This document shows, piece by piece, positions 25,187 through 34,793 of a DNA stretch of 51,478 nucleotides; the first letter of the stretch is position 1; each line of letters opens with the position of its first letter. Source of the DNA: UBA6186 sp050012295 (GTDB lineage Bacteria > Pseudomonadota > Gammaproteobacteria > UBA6186 > Azoamicaceae). The notes beneath the pieces are model-generated. The model made no database searches. It saw only the letters and a program-made list of their open reading frames with translations, and was not told the origin of the DNA. Location of the stretch: assembly GCA_050012295.1 (NCBI GenBank), contig JBEKHL010000004.1:1-51478 (forward strand), given 5' to 3'. Position numbers and translations under genes: made by a program.

Positions 25187-26242
25187 ATGTTAGAAATCTT
25201 TAAAGCTTGGTATAAAAAATATTTTTCTAATCCAGAAGCAATAGTATTATTGTTAGTTCTGTTTATTATTTTTAGTTTGATTGTAGTAATAGGGGAGATT
25301 TTAGCCCCAGTTATAGTTAGTTTAATAATAGCTTATTTACTAGAATGGTGGGTAAATATGTTGATGCAGTATAATATTTCTAGGCGCTTTGCTTATTTAT
25401 TAGTATACACAGCATTCTTAGCAATTTTTGTTGTAGCTATTTTAGTATTATTACCATTATTATGGCGGCAATTTAGTAATTTATTTACCGATTTACCACA
25501 AATGTTACAAAATGCTAAGTCTTCCTTAATAAATTTAGTAGAAAAATATCCAGCTTATTTTTCAACAGAACAAATAGATACTTTGATTTCAAGTTTATTA
25601 ATAGATATTCAACATTGGGCTAAAACGAAAGTTTCTTCTTCTTTATCTTATATTCCTGGAATAATAACATGGTTAGTATATTTATTTTTAGTACCATTAT
25701 TAGTGTTTTTTTTCTTAAAAGATAGCAAAGATATTATTGCTTGGGTAACTAGATTTTTTCCAAGAAATAGAAAAGTATTAAATACTGTTTGGTTGGAGAT
25801 GGATAGGCAAATTGGTAATTATATTCGTGGTAAAATTATACAAATTACTATAGTAGGGTTAGTTAATTCTTTAGTGTTTTTATATTTTGATTTGCATTAC
25901 TCCATATTATTAGCAGCTATTATCGGAATTTCTGTCATTATTCCTTATATAGGAGCAGTGCTTGTTACTATACCATTAATCTTAGTTGGGTATTTACAGT
26001 GGGGCTTTAGTGCGGAACTTACGTATATGTTAGTAGCCTATTTTATAGTGCAGGCGTTAGATGGTAATGTATTGGTACCAATCTTATTTTCTAATGCAGT
26101 TAATTTGCACCCGGTAGCTATTATTGTAGCAATTTTATTTTTTGGATCTGTTTGGGGTATGTGCGGAGTGTTTTTTGCTATACCATTAGCTACTTTAGTA
26201 AGAACGGTATTAATGGTTTGGCCTAAAGAAGAGAAAGCTTAA
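25187..26242 (+). CDS. AI-2E/PerM-family membrane protein
   Basis: A 351-residue polytopic membrane protein with about eight helices and the family-typical C-terminal region GISVIIPYIGAVLVTIPLILVGYLQWG..VQALDGNVLVPILFSNAVNLHPVAII. Homologues include PerM and the TqsA group; the transported substrate is uncertain. Its place after M48 protease and tusA matches the bepA-perM neighbourhood seen in gammaproteobacteria. Confidence 0.86.
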   Translation: MLEIFKAWYKKYFSNPEAIVLLLVLFIIFSLIVVIGEILAPVIVSLIIAYLLEWWVNMLMQYNISRRFAYLLVYTAFLAIFVVAILVLLPLLWRQFSNLFTDLPQMLQNAKSSLINLVEKYPAYFSTEQIDTLISSLLIDIQHWAKTKVSSSLSYIPGIITWLVYLFLVPLLVFFFLKDSKDIIAWVTRFFPRNRKVLNTVWLEMDRQIGNYIRGKIIQITIVGLVNSLVFLYFDLHYSILLAAIIGISVIIPYIGAVLVTIPLILVGYLQWGFSAELTYMLVAYFIVQALDGNVLVPILFSNAVNLHPVAIIVAILFFGSVWGMCGVFFAIPLATLVRTVLMVWPKEEKA

Positions 26243-26261
26243 AAAAACAAAAGGATTTTTT

Positions 26262-27026
26262 ATGGAAGAAAAATATTATGGTGTTCCAACGCAACCTCAA
26301 GGTATATTTCAAACAATTAAAACCGGATTTTCAATATGGAAGTATACTTTTAGTCAAACTGTAGTTCTTTCGGTAATTAATGCAATAATGTCGTGGCTAT
26401 TGTTATATTACATTGTATATATTAAACAGGAAAGAGTTTTGCCTTGGTATTTTAAAGTATTAGGTGCCATTATTTCACTTACCATATCTATTAGTATGGT
26501 TTATCGTATTGATAAATATATACATAACGAGTACGTAAGCTTTAATCGTGCAGTTGTAATTGGTTGCAGAAAAGTATTGCCAATGTTATTAGGCATCGCT
26601 TTATATTTTTTTGTAGAAAAAATTGGCATGCATATTATTTCAAGTATGATTCTTATTGTTTTTCTTACTTTTTTGCCGTGGTTAGTAATTATTGACGAAA
26701 ATAGTATTGTAAATGCTATACGTAAAAGTTTTACATTAGTTATAGGAAATTGTTGGCATACAGTTGGAGCTGTTATAGTAATAACTTTAATGTGTTGTTT
26801 AGTTTGTTTTTTGTTAGCTTTTATAGATGTAGGGATATTGTTTTTAAGTTATCAATACGGAATACACATTGATTATTTTGCTTGGATTATAGTTTCATCA
26901 TTATTAATAACATTAATAATAAGTATTATGTATCCATTAATTTGTGCATGTAATATTGCTATACTTTATAATTTAAAAGCAAGAAATAAGGAAAAATTTA
27001 GCGCTAATTCATTGGCTCTAAACTAA
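26262..27026 (+). CDS. YciC-like (UPF0259) membrane protein, copy 1
   Basis: A 254-residue protein with about six hydrophobic segments. LVIIDENSIVNAIRKSFTLVIGNCWHTVGAVIVI resembles the YciC signature in which a loop and a charged helix precede a membrane span. A clear paralogue lies at 39942-40790 (- strand): both share FSIWK near the N-terminus, ENSIV..I..SF.LV.GN...T.GA in the middle and AILYNL.A.N..K at the end. Function unknown. The last 23 bp overlap the convergent gcvR-like gene. Confidence 0.7.
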   Translation: MEEKYYGVPTQPQGIFQTIKTGFSIWKYTFSQTVVLSVINAIMSWLLLYYIVYIKQERVLPWYFKVLGAIISLTISISMVYRIDKYIHNEYVSFNRAVVIGCRKVLPMLLGIALYFFVEKIGMHIISSMILIVFLTFLPWLVIIDENSIVNAIRKSFTLVIGNCWHTVGAVIVITLMCCLVCFLLAFIDVGILFLSYQYGIHIDYFAWIIVSSLLITLIISIMYPLICACNIAILYNLKARNKEKFSANSLALN

Positions 27027-27654
27027 TGTCTAAATTTAACGTATCACAATAAGTTAAAAATCTTTCTCTTAGCGATACTATGTGAAGATCGGTAGGAATT
27101 TTGATCTGGATTTCTATATTAGCTATATTGATGTTGTAAGGGTGAGAATTAGTATTTACTTCTTTTATAGTGATATTTTCTCGATAAAAAAATTGTAATA
27201 GTTTGTTTAACAGTCCAGGCTTATCTATAGTTGTTGTTTGTACTATATATTTTATGCTTGGTTTTAATAAGTTAGTTTCTGATAATAAATCAATATTTTC
27301 TAAAATATTATTACGTTTAGTATATACGTGTAGTGGATATTTTTTATTTAAAACCATTAATGATTTTTCTAATTTAAAAATATTATTCCATTTTCCACTA
27401 ATAAAAGCGCTAAATGCAAGATCTTGTCCTAATTCTATCATTCTGCTATTTATAATATTACAGTTATATGTTGCTATTAAAGAAGTTAATATTTGGGCAA
27501 TATTGCTATTATTAGAATTTTCCCCTAAAGAGATTAAGTTTAAATAACTAACACCAATAGGCTTAGCTACTGTTGTTTTGTTTTCTTTATCAATTTTAGA
27601 GAGATTTTTAGTTTTGTTAGTAATTTTGCTTTGCTGCATAGAATACACGCCCAT
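27004..27654 (-). CDS. GcvR-like double ACT-domain regulator
   Basis: A 216-residue protein with two ACT-type domains: YLNLISLGENSNNSNIAQILTSLIATYNCNI (about 42-120) and IKYIVQTTTIDKPGLLNKLLQFFYRENITIKEVNT (about 139-210). This is the GcvR layout; E. coli GcvR (190 residues) represses the glycine cleavage operon by binding GcvA when glycine is low. No gcv genes are here, so its target is unknown. A basic, low-complexity N-terminal tail of about 38 residues is extra. Confidence 0.75.
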   Translation of the reverse strand: MGVYSMQQSKITNKTKNLSKIDKENKTTVAKPIGVSYLNLISLGENSNNSNIAQILTSLIATYNCNIINSRMIELGQDLAFSAFISGKWNNIFKLEKSLMVLNKKYPLHVYTKRNNILENIDLLSETNLLKPSIKYIVQTTTIDKPGLLNKLLQFFYRENITIKEVNTNSHPYNINIANIEIQIKIPTDLHIVSLRERFLTYCDTLNLDISLEPMN

Positions 27655-27744
27655 TAAGCTATAAAAATATTTATGTGTGTTTAATATATGTATTGTATGG
27701 GATCAAAAACTTAAATTCTATTGGATATACATTTTAGCTAGCAA

Positions 27745-27837
27745 TTAGATTAATCCAGTAAAATAACTAGTTAGCGTGGCTCCTAGTAAAACAAATATCA
27801 ATAACCACCATAATAATTTTATACCATTAGTTTCCAT
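27745..27837 (-). CDS. possible 30-residue single-helix membrane peptide
   Basis: A short frame downstream of spoT encodes METNGIKLLWWLLIFVLLGA followed by TLTSYFTGLI: a polar start and one hydrophobic helix. It lies in the spoT transcript 20 bp after the stop. There is no clear Shine-Dalgarno sequence; an in-frame ATG four codons earlier (27849) is an alternative start. It could be a real small membrane protein or chance; conservation would decide. The rest of 27655-27857 shows no other gene. Confidence 0.35.
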   Translation of the reverse strand: METNGIKLLWWLLIFVLLGATLTSYFTGLI

Positions 27838-27857
27838 ATAAATTATCATTGTACCAT

Positions 27858-29984
27858 TTAATTTTTAGGTGTATGCGCAGATGTTAATCTGAATACTTTA
27901 GAAACCATATTTATAGAACGTAATCTTTTAATAATATTAGTTAAATGAGCTCGATTAGCAACATAAATTATAAATAATAGTATGGTATGCTTGCCATCTT
28001 TGTCAACGTTAATATTTTCTATATTAGCATTACAGTCAGATAAAGCATTGGCAACTATAGCAAGTATCCCACGGTTACCTAAAGCTTCAATTTTAAGTTC
28101 AACTGGAAATACGCCAGCAATATTATTTGCCCAAGTAACAAATACATATTTTTCTGGAGAGCGTTGCATTTCTGTTACATTGTTGCAGTTTTCTTGATGT
28201 ATAACTATGCCGCGTCCAGCGTTAAAAAAACCTATAATTGTATCTCCAGGAATTGGACGACAGCATTTAGCATAATTAATTACCATGCCTTCAGTACCTT
28301 TGATTGCTAGTGGTACATTGGTACCATTAGTAATTGGTAATTGTACTAATAATCTTCTAGCGACTAGAGGGGCTAATTGATTTCCTAGACCAATTTGAGC
28401 GAACAATTCTTCTTTACTGGAAATGTTTAATTCTTGTAGTACTCTTTTATATTCTTGTTCTTTAATTTCTTTTATTGAATCAAAAGGCATAACTAACAAT
28501 TCAGATATAGCTCTATCTAATAAACGTTTACCTAGATTTATTGATTCACTGTTATGTTGATTTTTTAACCAATGTCTAATATTACTACGTGCTTTACTAG
28601 TTATTACAAAAGTTAACCACGCTGGATTTGGATTTGCTCCTTTAGCAGTAATAATTTCTATTGTTTGACCATTAGATAATTTTGTACTCATTGGTACTAA
28701 TCTTCTATCGATTTTGGCTGCAATACAACAATGCCCAACATCTGTGTGTACTGAATAAGCGAAATCAACGCAAGTAGAGCCATTAGGTAAAGACATAATA
28801 TCTCCATTCGGAGTAAATATATATACTTCGTCTGGATATAGATCTATTTTAATATGCTCTATAAATTCTAAAGAGTTACCGGAATTTTTTTGAATCTCTA
28901 AAATGTTGTTTAGCCATTCTTTAGCGCGTATTTCGACATTACTATTAGAAAATGATTTGTATAACCAGTGTGCGGCTATGCCATTTTCTGCCATTTTATC
29001 CATGTCTTCAGTACGAATTTGAATTTCTACAGGGATTCCTTGTTGGCCAATCACTGTAGTGTGTAAAGATTGATAGCCATTTATTTTTGGAACTGCAATG
29101 TAATCTTTAAATCGACCATGAATTGGTTTATATAAATTATGTATTGTTCCTAATACCCTATAACAAGCGTCAACAGTGTCTACTATAATACGTACAGCAT
29201 ATACGTCCATTACCTCAGCTAAAGATAAGTCTTTAGCTCGCATTTTTTTATATAAACTATATAGTGGTTTTTCTCGGCCATAAATTTTTTTTGTAATAAC
29301 ATTTTCTTCTTGGCAACGATTTTTTATGGTAATTTCTAAATTATTAATAATTTCTTTACGATTACCTCTAGCTTTTGCTACCGCTTCTTTTAATACTTTA
29401 TATCTAATTGGATAAAGATAAGAAAAACCTAAATCTTCGAATTCTGTGCAAAAATTATTCATACCTAATCGATTTGCAATTGGGGCATAAATTTCTAAAG
29501 TTTCTAGAGCAATGCGTCGTTGATTATCTCTAGGTTTAGCATCTAAGGTACGCATGTTATGTAAACGATCTGCTAATTTCACTAAAATAACCCTAACGTC
29601 TTTTGCCATAGCAAGCATCATTTTACGTAAATTTTCTGCTTGAGCTTCTTCGCGAGTTTCAAATTTTAGCTGATCTAATTTACTTACGCCATCTACTAAC
29701 TCAGCTATTTTAATGTTAAATAGTTCAATTAGTTCTTTTTTGCTAACAGAAGTATCTTCTAAAACATCATGTAACATCGCAGCGATAATGCTTTGATAGT
29801 CCATGCGCATATCTGCTAAAATTTTTGCTGCGGCCAATGGGTGGGTAATATACGGATCACCATTAGAACGTATTTGCCCATGGTGCAAATTTTCAGCTAA
29901 TTTATACGCTTTAGTAATTTCTTTAATTTGAGAAGCTGATAAATATTGTTTAAGCTGTTGTTTAAGATCTACAAACTTAAACAC
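27858..29984 (-). CDS. spoT: bifunctional (p)ppGpp synthetase/hydrolase SpoT
   Basis: A 708-residue stringent-response enzyme. The HD hydrolase domain has LHDVLEDT (H72, D73); the synthetase domain has the RXKD-type loop RAKD, which marks SpoT/Rel rather than RelA (EXDD), plus KDYIAVPKINGYQSLHTTV and VEIQIRT; TGS (DEVYIFTPNGDIMSLPNGS) and C-terminal ACT domains follow. Length is close to E. coli SpoT (702). It follows rpoZ and gmk in the conserved gammaproteobacterial order. Both catalytic sites look intact, so starvation signalling is probably kept. Confidence 0.95.
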   Translation of the reverse strand: MFKFVDLKQQLKQYLSASQIKEITKAYKLAENLHHGQIRSNGDPYITHPLAAAKILADMRMDYQSIIAAMLHDVLEDTSVSKKELIELFNIKIAELVDGVSKLDQLKFETREEAQAENLRKMMLAMAKDVRVILVKLADRLHNMRTLDAKPRDNQRRIALETLEIYAPIANRLGMNNFCTEFEDLGFSYLYPIRYKVLKEAVAKARGNRKEIINNLEITIKNRCQEENVITKKIYGREKPLYSLYKKMRAKDLSLAEVMDVYAVRIIVDTVDACYRVLGTIHNLYKPIHGRFKDYIAVPKINGYQSLHTTVIGQQGIPVEIQIRTEDMDKMAENGIAAHWLYKSFSNSNVEIRAKEWLNNILEIQKNSGNSLEFIEHIKIDLYPDEVYIFTPNGDIMSLPNGSTCVDFAYSVHTDVGHCCIAAKIDRRLVPMSTKLSNGQTIEIITAKGANPNPAWLTFVITSKARSNIRHWLKNQHNSESINLGKRLLDRAISELLVMPFDSIKEIKEQEYKRVLQELNISSKEELFAQIGLGNQLAPLVARRLLVQLPITNGTNVPLAIKGTEGMVINYAKCCRPIPGDTIIGFFNAGRGIVIHQENCNNVTEMQRSPEKYVFVTWANNIAGVFPVELKIEALGNRGILAIVANALSDCNANIENINVDKDGKHTILLFIIYVANRAHLTNIIKRLRSINMVSKVFRLTSAHTPKN

Positions 29985-30020
29985 TAGAATATTCCTTAAA
30001 TTTATTGAATTTTAAATATC

Positions 30021-30221
30021 TTAATTTTCTTGTTCTTTAGGGAATTTATAACCAGCAGCTATTTCTCTTAGGGCTACCACTGTAGCTTTATCGTTTTCCC
30101 AATCTAATTGAGCTTCTACTGTTCCTTTAGTAAGTTTTTTAGCACGATCTGCAGCTTCTAATACTAGTTTAAAACGACTGCCAACTTGTGGTAAGCAATC
30201 TTCAACAGTTACTCTAGCCAT
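30021..30221 (-). CDS. rpoZ: RNA polymerase omega subunit
   Basis: A 66-residue omega subunit that supports RNA polymerase assembly. MARVTVEDCLPQVGSRFKLVLEAADRAKKL and the helix DKATVVALREIAAGY are diagnostic. It is shorter than E. coli omega (91) at the C-terminus, which is the variable part. AGGAG lies upstream of the ATG. Between gmk and spoT, likely one transcript. Confidence 0.93.
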   Translation of the reverse strand: MARVTVEDCLPQVGSRFKLVLEAADRAKKLTKGTVEAQLDWENDKATVVALREIAAGYKFPKEQEN

Positions 30222-30244
30222 TATTTGTACTCCTATATAAATAA

Positions 30245-30874
30245 TTATATTAATAAATCATTAATTAAACTTGCATTTACAACTTTCTGTTTAACAATAC
30301 TAAGTTGTTGAGCATTTATTATAGTTGATAAGTCCTGTATAGCTCTATCAAAATTATCGTTGATTACAAGATAATCGTAATTTATATAATGTTGCATCTC
30401 TGTTTTGGCAGTATTAAGTCTTTGTTGGATAACTGTAGGTTCATCCTGTCCTCTAGAAGTTAACCGTTTAGTCAGTGTTTGTAAAGATGGTGGCAATATA
30501 AAAATGCTTAAGCAAGCTGAAAAACTAACATCTAATTGACTTTTTATTTGTTTTGCTCCTTGATAATCTATTTCTAAAATTACGTCCTTACCTTGATTTA
30601 GTAAATCCACTACAAATTTTTTAGAGGTGCCGTAATGGTTACCAAATATTTCAGCATTTTCTAAAAATTCTTTATTATTTTTCATTTGTAAAAAATTTTT
30701 TTCATTTATAAAAAAATAATCTAGCCCATCTTGTTCTTTAGAGCGTTTTGCCCGAGTAGTATAAGAAATAGATCTTACAATATTACTTAGTTTATTGGTG
30801 ATTTGTTGTACTAAGCTAGTTTTACCCGCCCCTGATGGGGCTGATATTATAAATAATGTGCCAATTCGTGTCAT
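30245..30874 (-). CDS. gmk: guanylate kinase
   Basis: A 209-residue kinase that phosphorylates GMP to GDP. P-loop SAPSGAGKTSL at residues ~11-21, GMP-binding SYTTRAKRSKEQDGLDYFFI and the lid region TSRGQDEP are present. First gene of the gmk-rpoZ-spoT unit, divergent from xthA with 35 bp between the starts. Confidence 0.94.
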   Translation of the reverse strand: MTRIGTLFIISAPSGAGKTSLVQQITNKLSNIVRSISYTTRAKRSKEQDGLDYFFINEKNFLQMKNNKEFLENAEIFGNHYGTSKKFVVDLLNQGKDVILEIDYQGAKQIKSQLDVSFSACLSIFILPPSLQTLTKRLTSRGQDEPTVIQQRLNTAKTEMQHYINYDYLVINDNFDRAIQDLSTIINAQQLSIVKQKVVNASLINDLLI

Positions 30875-30909
30875 AGAGATCTTTTTAAATATATGTTTAA
30901 ATTAAGTAT

Positions 30910-31680
30910 ATGTTTAAAATAATTAATATTAATGTAAACGGTATAAGATCTGCAGTCAAAAAAAATTTTTTTGACTGGGTGATGAATCAACAAGCAGATC
31001 TAATTTGTTTACAGGAAACTAGAATTCAAACAGAACAATTAACAGATCCTAAATTCTTTTTAGATGGTTATAATGCTTATTTTTGCGATGCTCAGCAAAA
31101 AGGTTATAGCGGCGTTGCTATTTATTCTAAGTATAAGCCAAAAAATATTATTAAAGGGTTAGGTTGGTCTGTAGCAGATAATGAAGGTCGGTATCTACAA
31201 CTAGATTTTGAGAATTTAAAAGTTGCCAATATTTATATACCTTCAGGAACATCAGGAGATTTACGACAAACTATAAAATATGATTTTTTAGAAAAATACA
31301 AAAAAGTTTTAGCTGGCCAACTAAAAGAAAGAGTTCCATATATTATTTGTGGAGATTTTAATATTGCTCATAATAATATTGATATAAAAAATTGGCGGAC
31401 TAATCAAAAAAACTCTGGATTTTTACCAGAAGAACGTGCGTGGTTAGATATAGTTTTTGATCAAATTGGCTTTATAGATGCATATCGTTTTAAAAATCCT
31501 GATAAAATAGAGTATACTTGGTGGTCAAATAGAGCTAACGCTTGGAACAATAATGTTGGTTGGAGAATAGACTATCAAATTATTTCCCCTCAATTAAAAG
31601 ATCAAATTATTAAAACCGAAATATATAGAAAAGAAAAATTTTCTGATCATGCTCCATTAATTATAGATTATAATATATAA
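30910..31680 (+). CDS. xthA: exodeoxyribonuclease III
   Basis: A 256-residue Mg-dependent AP endonuclease/3'-5' exonuclease of base-excision repair. Motifs in order: NVNGIRSAVKKNFFDW, LQETRI (metal Glu), GYSGVAIYSK, CGDFNIAHNNIDI (catalytic Asp, Asn), EYTWWSNR, WRIDYQI and the C-terminal SDHAPLIID (catalytic His). It matches the XthA/ExoA class in length. Confidence 0.94.
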   Translation: MFKIININVNGIRSAVKKNFFDWVMNQQADLICLQETRIQTEQLTDPKFFLDGYNAYFCDAQQKGYSGVAIYSKYKPKNIIKGLGWSVADNEGRYLQLDFENLKVANIYIPSGTSGDLRQTIKYDFLEKYKKVLAGQLKERVPYIICGDFNIAHNNIDIKNWRTNQKNSGFLPEERAWLDIVFDQIGFIDAYRFKNPDKIEYTWWSNRANAWNNNVGWRIDYQIISPQLKDQIIKTEIYRKEKFSDHAPLIIDYNI

Positions 31681-31718
31681 AATTATTTTAATTTATATAT
31701 AGAGCAAATAAGATTGTT

Positions 31719-33107
31719 ATGTTACTAAGTACATTATCAAAAAAATTGGTTATATTATTATTTGGCTTATTCTTTATTAATTTAAATTATTTATCTGCAG
31801 AAAATTTATTAGAAGTTTACTATCTAGCTGCTGAAAATGACCCAACAGTACTTGGTGCACGACAAAGCCAATTAGCTGATGCAGAACAATTAATGATTGC
31901 AAGAGCTAAGTTTTTACCGAATGTTACATTTTCTGGTAGTCAAAATTATGGGAAAAGTTCAGATACTTATTATAACATGGATCATGTTAAGTATAACACT
32001 AACCAATATAATTTAAGTATTACGCAGCCAATTTTTCAGGTCGTTGATTGGATGAATTATGCGACTGTTAAAAAACAAACATTGTCTTCTTTAAAAAAAT
32101 ATGAGGATGTTGAACAAAAATTATTTTTACGCGTTGCTGAACAGTATTTTGCAGTTTTGGCGGCGGTTGATCAATTAGAAACCTCCAAATCTGCTAAGCA
32201 AGCTTTTTTTAAGAGATTAGAACAAGCTACCCAACAATTTAAAGTAGGTGTGGCTGCTATAACAGATATTAGTGATGCGCAAGCTAGATTAGATACTGCT
32301 AGCGCCAAAGTAATTAGCGATGCTAATGCATTAACAACTACTAAAGAAACTTTGGGTCAAATTGTTGGAAAGTTTATTGATCGTTTATCTCCACTAAAAC
32401 AACAGATCCCTTTAGTGCCGCCTAGTCCGGAACAAATTGAGCCATGGTTAGAAAAAGCTAGAAAATATAATATCAAACTTCAAGCAGCTAGATTGGATGT
32501 AGAAGCGGCTAGAGAAGCAGTGCGACTTTCCTCATCTAAACATTTACCGACCTTGAATTTAAGTGGAAATTTTACTAATAGTAAGCCCCCCCCAGCTCCA
32601 GTTCAAGATAATAATAGAACTAGAGAAATTGCAGTAGCATTGAATGTACCAGTTTTTAGTGGTGGTGCTATGGTTGCTGAGACTCAACAAGCTATATTTA
32701 AAAGTAATGCAGCATTGCAACAATTAGAGGGAGTTTATAGAGATGCAGAGAGTAGTACTAGGGTGGCCTATAACAGCGTTTTAACGCAAATTAGTCAAGT
32801 TGATGCGTTATTTCAATGTGTCAAATCTAGTAAAGTTGCCTTAAAAGCAACTCAAGCTGCTACGGAAGTTGGAACCAGAACTATAGTAGATGTATTAAAC
32901 GCTCAGAGTGATTTATTAAATACTCAAAGAGATTATGCTAAAGCCCGCTATGATTATATTGTCAATGGTTTAAAATTAAAACAAGCAACAGGTTCATTAA
33001 ATTTACTTGACTTAGCACAAGTAAATGATTTACTAGAACAAGAAGTTAAAAAAGAAACTAAAGAAGAAATTAAAGAAGAAGTAAAACAGACTGCATCTAA
33101 AAATTAA
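31719..33107 (+). CDS. tolC: TolC-family outer membrane efflux protein
   Basis: A 462-residue outer-membrane channel for tripartite efflux pumps and type I secretion. A signal peptide (about 1-25, ending ..LNYLSA) precedes two OEP repeats, each with long helical segments (AEQYFAVLAAVDQLETSKSAKQAFFKRLEQATQQFKVG and its later counterpart) and the closing DVLNAQSDLLNTQRDYAKARYDYIVNGLKLKQATG. The tail is Lys/Glu-rich. A run of eight C bases (32586-32593) lies inside the gene and encodes PPP. No pump genes are adjacent. Confidence 0.93.
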   Translation: MLLSTLSKKLVILLFGLFFINLNYLSAENLLEVYYLAAENDPTVLGARQSQLADAEQLMIARAKFLPNVTFSGSQNYGKSSDTYYNMDHVKYNTNQYNLSITQPIFQVVDWMNYATVKKQTLSSLKKYEDVEQKLFLRVAEQYFAVLAAVDQLETSKSAKQAFFKRLEQATQQFKVGVAAITDISDAQARLDTASAKVISDANALTTTKETLGQIVGKFIDRLSPLKQQIPLVPPSPEQIEPWLEKARKYNIKLQAARLDVEAAREAVRLSSSKHLPTLNLSGNFTNSKPPPAPVQDNNRTREIAVALNVPVFSGGAMVAETQQAIFKSNAALQQLEGVYRDAESSTRVAYNSVLTQISQVDALFQCVKSSKVALKATQAATEVGTRTIVDVLNAQSDLLNTQRDYAKARYDYIVNGLKLKQATGSLNLLDLAQVNDLLEQEVKKETKEEIKEEVKQTASKN

Positions 33108-33108
33108 T

Positions 33109-33849
33109 ATGTTATTAATATTCATGTATCATCAAATTATTAATTCTCGTGTGGAGTTAGAAGTTAGTGTTAATAAATTTCAGCAGCATCTTAAATATTT
33201 ACAGCAAAATTTTAATATTGTTGTACCAGGCCAAACTTTATTTAAAAATAAAATTTCTGTTTGTTTAACTTTTGATGATGCTTATGCAGATTTTTATATT
33301 CATATTTTCCCAATATTAAAGACTCTTAATATTCCGGTAGTTTTAGCTATACCAGCAGGTTTAATACAAGATACTACAGCTGTTGATAATACAGTTAGAG
33401 AATCTGTGGTATACCATTATGGGCTAGATCCTAAAGAAGCTCATAAATCGCCACTTTGTACTTGGGAGGAAATAAAAAAAATGACAGCAACAGGGTTAGT
33501 TTATCCTGCATCTCATTCTTTAACTCATGCTAATCTTACAAAAATTAATTCTTCTGAAGTGTTTAAGGAAATATGTGCTTCTAAACGTACAATTTGGGTT
33601 AAATTAGAAGAAATAACAGAAATAATGGTATACCCATTTGGAGCACAAAATAGATATGTATATGCTATGGCTAAAAATCATTATAAGTATTTAATGCGGA
33701 TTGGTAATGCTAGTAATAGTAGTTGGAATCAAGGGGTGTTGTATCGTATTGATGGTGATAAATTATGGAAAAACAATCAGCCTATTTCTAAGTTAAAAAT
33801 TTTTTTATGGAAAATAAATTATTTTTTAAATAAATTAAGGTGTAATTAA
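33109..33849 (+). CDS. polysaccharide deacetylase (NodB-fold)
   Basis: A 246-residue carbohydrate esterase family 4-like enzyme. The catalytic and metal motifs are FDDAY (D56/D57) and SHSLTH (H136, H140), with VYPFGAQN later. YHQI near the start is typical of the group acting on surface polysaccharides such as poly-N-acetylglucosamine or peptidoglycan-linked sugars. There is no signal peptide, so a cytoplasmic substrate or an unusual export route is possible. It starts one base after the tolC stop and is probably co-transcribed. Confidence 0.85.
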   Translation: MLLIFMYHQIINSRVELEVSVNKFQQHLKYLQQNFNIVVPGQTLFKNKISVCLTFDDAYADFYIHIFPILKTLNIPVVLAIPAGLIQDTTAVDNTVRESVVYHYGLDPKEAHKSPLCTWEEIKKMTATGLVYPASHSLTHANLTKINSSEVFKEICASKRTIWVKLEEITEIMVYPFGAQNRYVYAMAKNHYKYLMRIGNASNSSWNQGVLYRIDGDKLWKNNQPISKLKIFLWKINYFLNKLRCN

Positions 33850-33942
33850 AACATCAAATTTTTCGTGCCGATACACTCTCTTTTTAAATAATATTACCTA
33901 AACTTATAAAAGATAACAATAATAAGCAAAGAGGGGTTGAGT

Positions 33943-34782
33943 ATGTCTGTGGATAGAGAGCAAAATGAAGATCAGCAAAAGCAAGTTCTTGTTATGCATG
34001 CAGCTTACGAGATTAAGCATTGGTTAGAAAGAGAATGTTTAGATAAAACTAGTAAGTTTTATAAAGGTAATGAAAGATTAATATTGGATATTATAAAATA
34101 TATAGCTGGAAATGTTCATCCTTTAAATGCAGCTAAAATAGCACATATATCTAATCAATTATCAATATTAAAAACAGAACACTCAGAACGTAAAGAAAAT
34201 ATTCAAAAGTTTAATGATGCAATAAAAGCAGACAGTAGTAATTTTTTAAAAGTTGAGAATAAGAAATTTACAAATATAGAAGTTAAAACTGTTCAACAAG
34301 TCATTGGTACAGTTAGAGATAAAGAGACTAGTTCTGATTGGGATAGGGTTTTTCAAGGTAAAAGTGTAGTTAAAGTACAAGGTAATCAATTAAAAACATT
34401 TAAAGATTTTGATACGGCTTTACAACAGTTGACTAAAGTGGGAAGTTTTGATCCTACAAAAGCGAAAGAGGCGTTGTTAAAAATGTCAAAATCAATAGAA
34501 ATGTGTGGCACTGATGTATTAGGGGATAAAGGTATAATTCCTGGGCAAAAACCAACAGTTCCAGTTAAATATGAATTTAACAAAGATAAAGATGATAATA
34601 TACATGTTGAATTAACCTATGAAGGATTCATTAGTGTTGCAGGTAAAGAACCAAAATCAGGTGCATTTAAACTTAACTTAACGTTTTATCAAGCTGAACA
34701 ATATTTTGTAGCCGAAAGACAGTTTGAATCAAAGGAAAAGTTAGACTTAACTCCACTAGCCAAAAAACCAGGTAGGCATTAA
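33943..34782 (+). CDS. hypothetical soluble protein
   Basis: A 279-residue protein of no recognised family. It is hydrophilic, with a helical N-terminal half (HAAYEIKHWLERECLD.., IAHISNQLSILKTEHSERKENIQKF) and a C-terminal half with beta-like segments (VPVKYEFNKDKDDNIHVELTYEGFI). No signal peptide or membrane segment. GAGGGG at 33931-33936 supports the ATG at 33943 rather than the TTG six bases upstream. A TATAAA at 33905-33910 may be the -10. Standing alone between a deacetylase and pilin genes, a secreted effector is possible but unproven. Confidence 0.7.
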   Translation: MSVDREQNEDQQKQVLVMHAAYEIKHWLERECLDKTSKFYKGNERLILDIIKYIAGNVHPLNAAKIAHISNQLSILKTEHSERKENIQKFNDAIKADSSNFLKVENKKFTNIEVKTVQQVIGTVRDKETSSDWDRVFQGKSVVKVQGNQLKTFKDFDTALQQLTKVGSFDPTKAKEALLKMSKSIEMCGTDVLGDKGIIPGQKPTVPVKYEFNKDKDDNIHVELTYEGFISVAGKEPKSGAFKLNLTFYQAEQYFVAERQFESKEKLDLTPLAKKPGRH

Positions 34783-34793
34783 AAACTCAAAAA

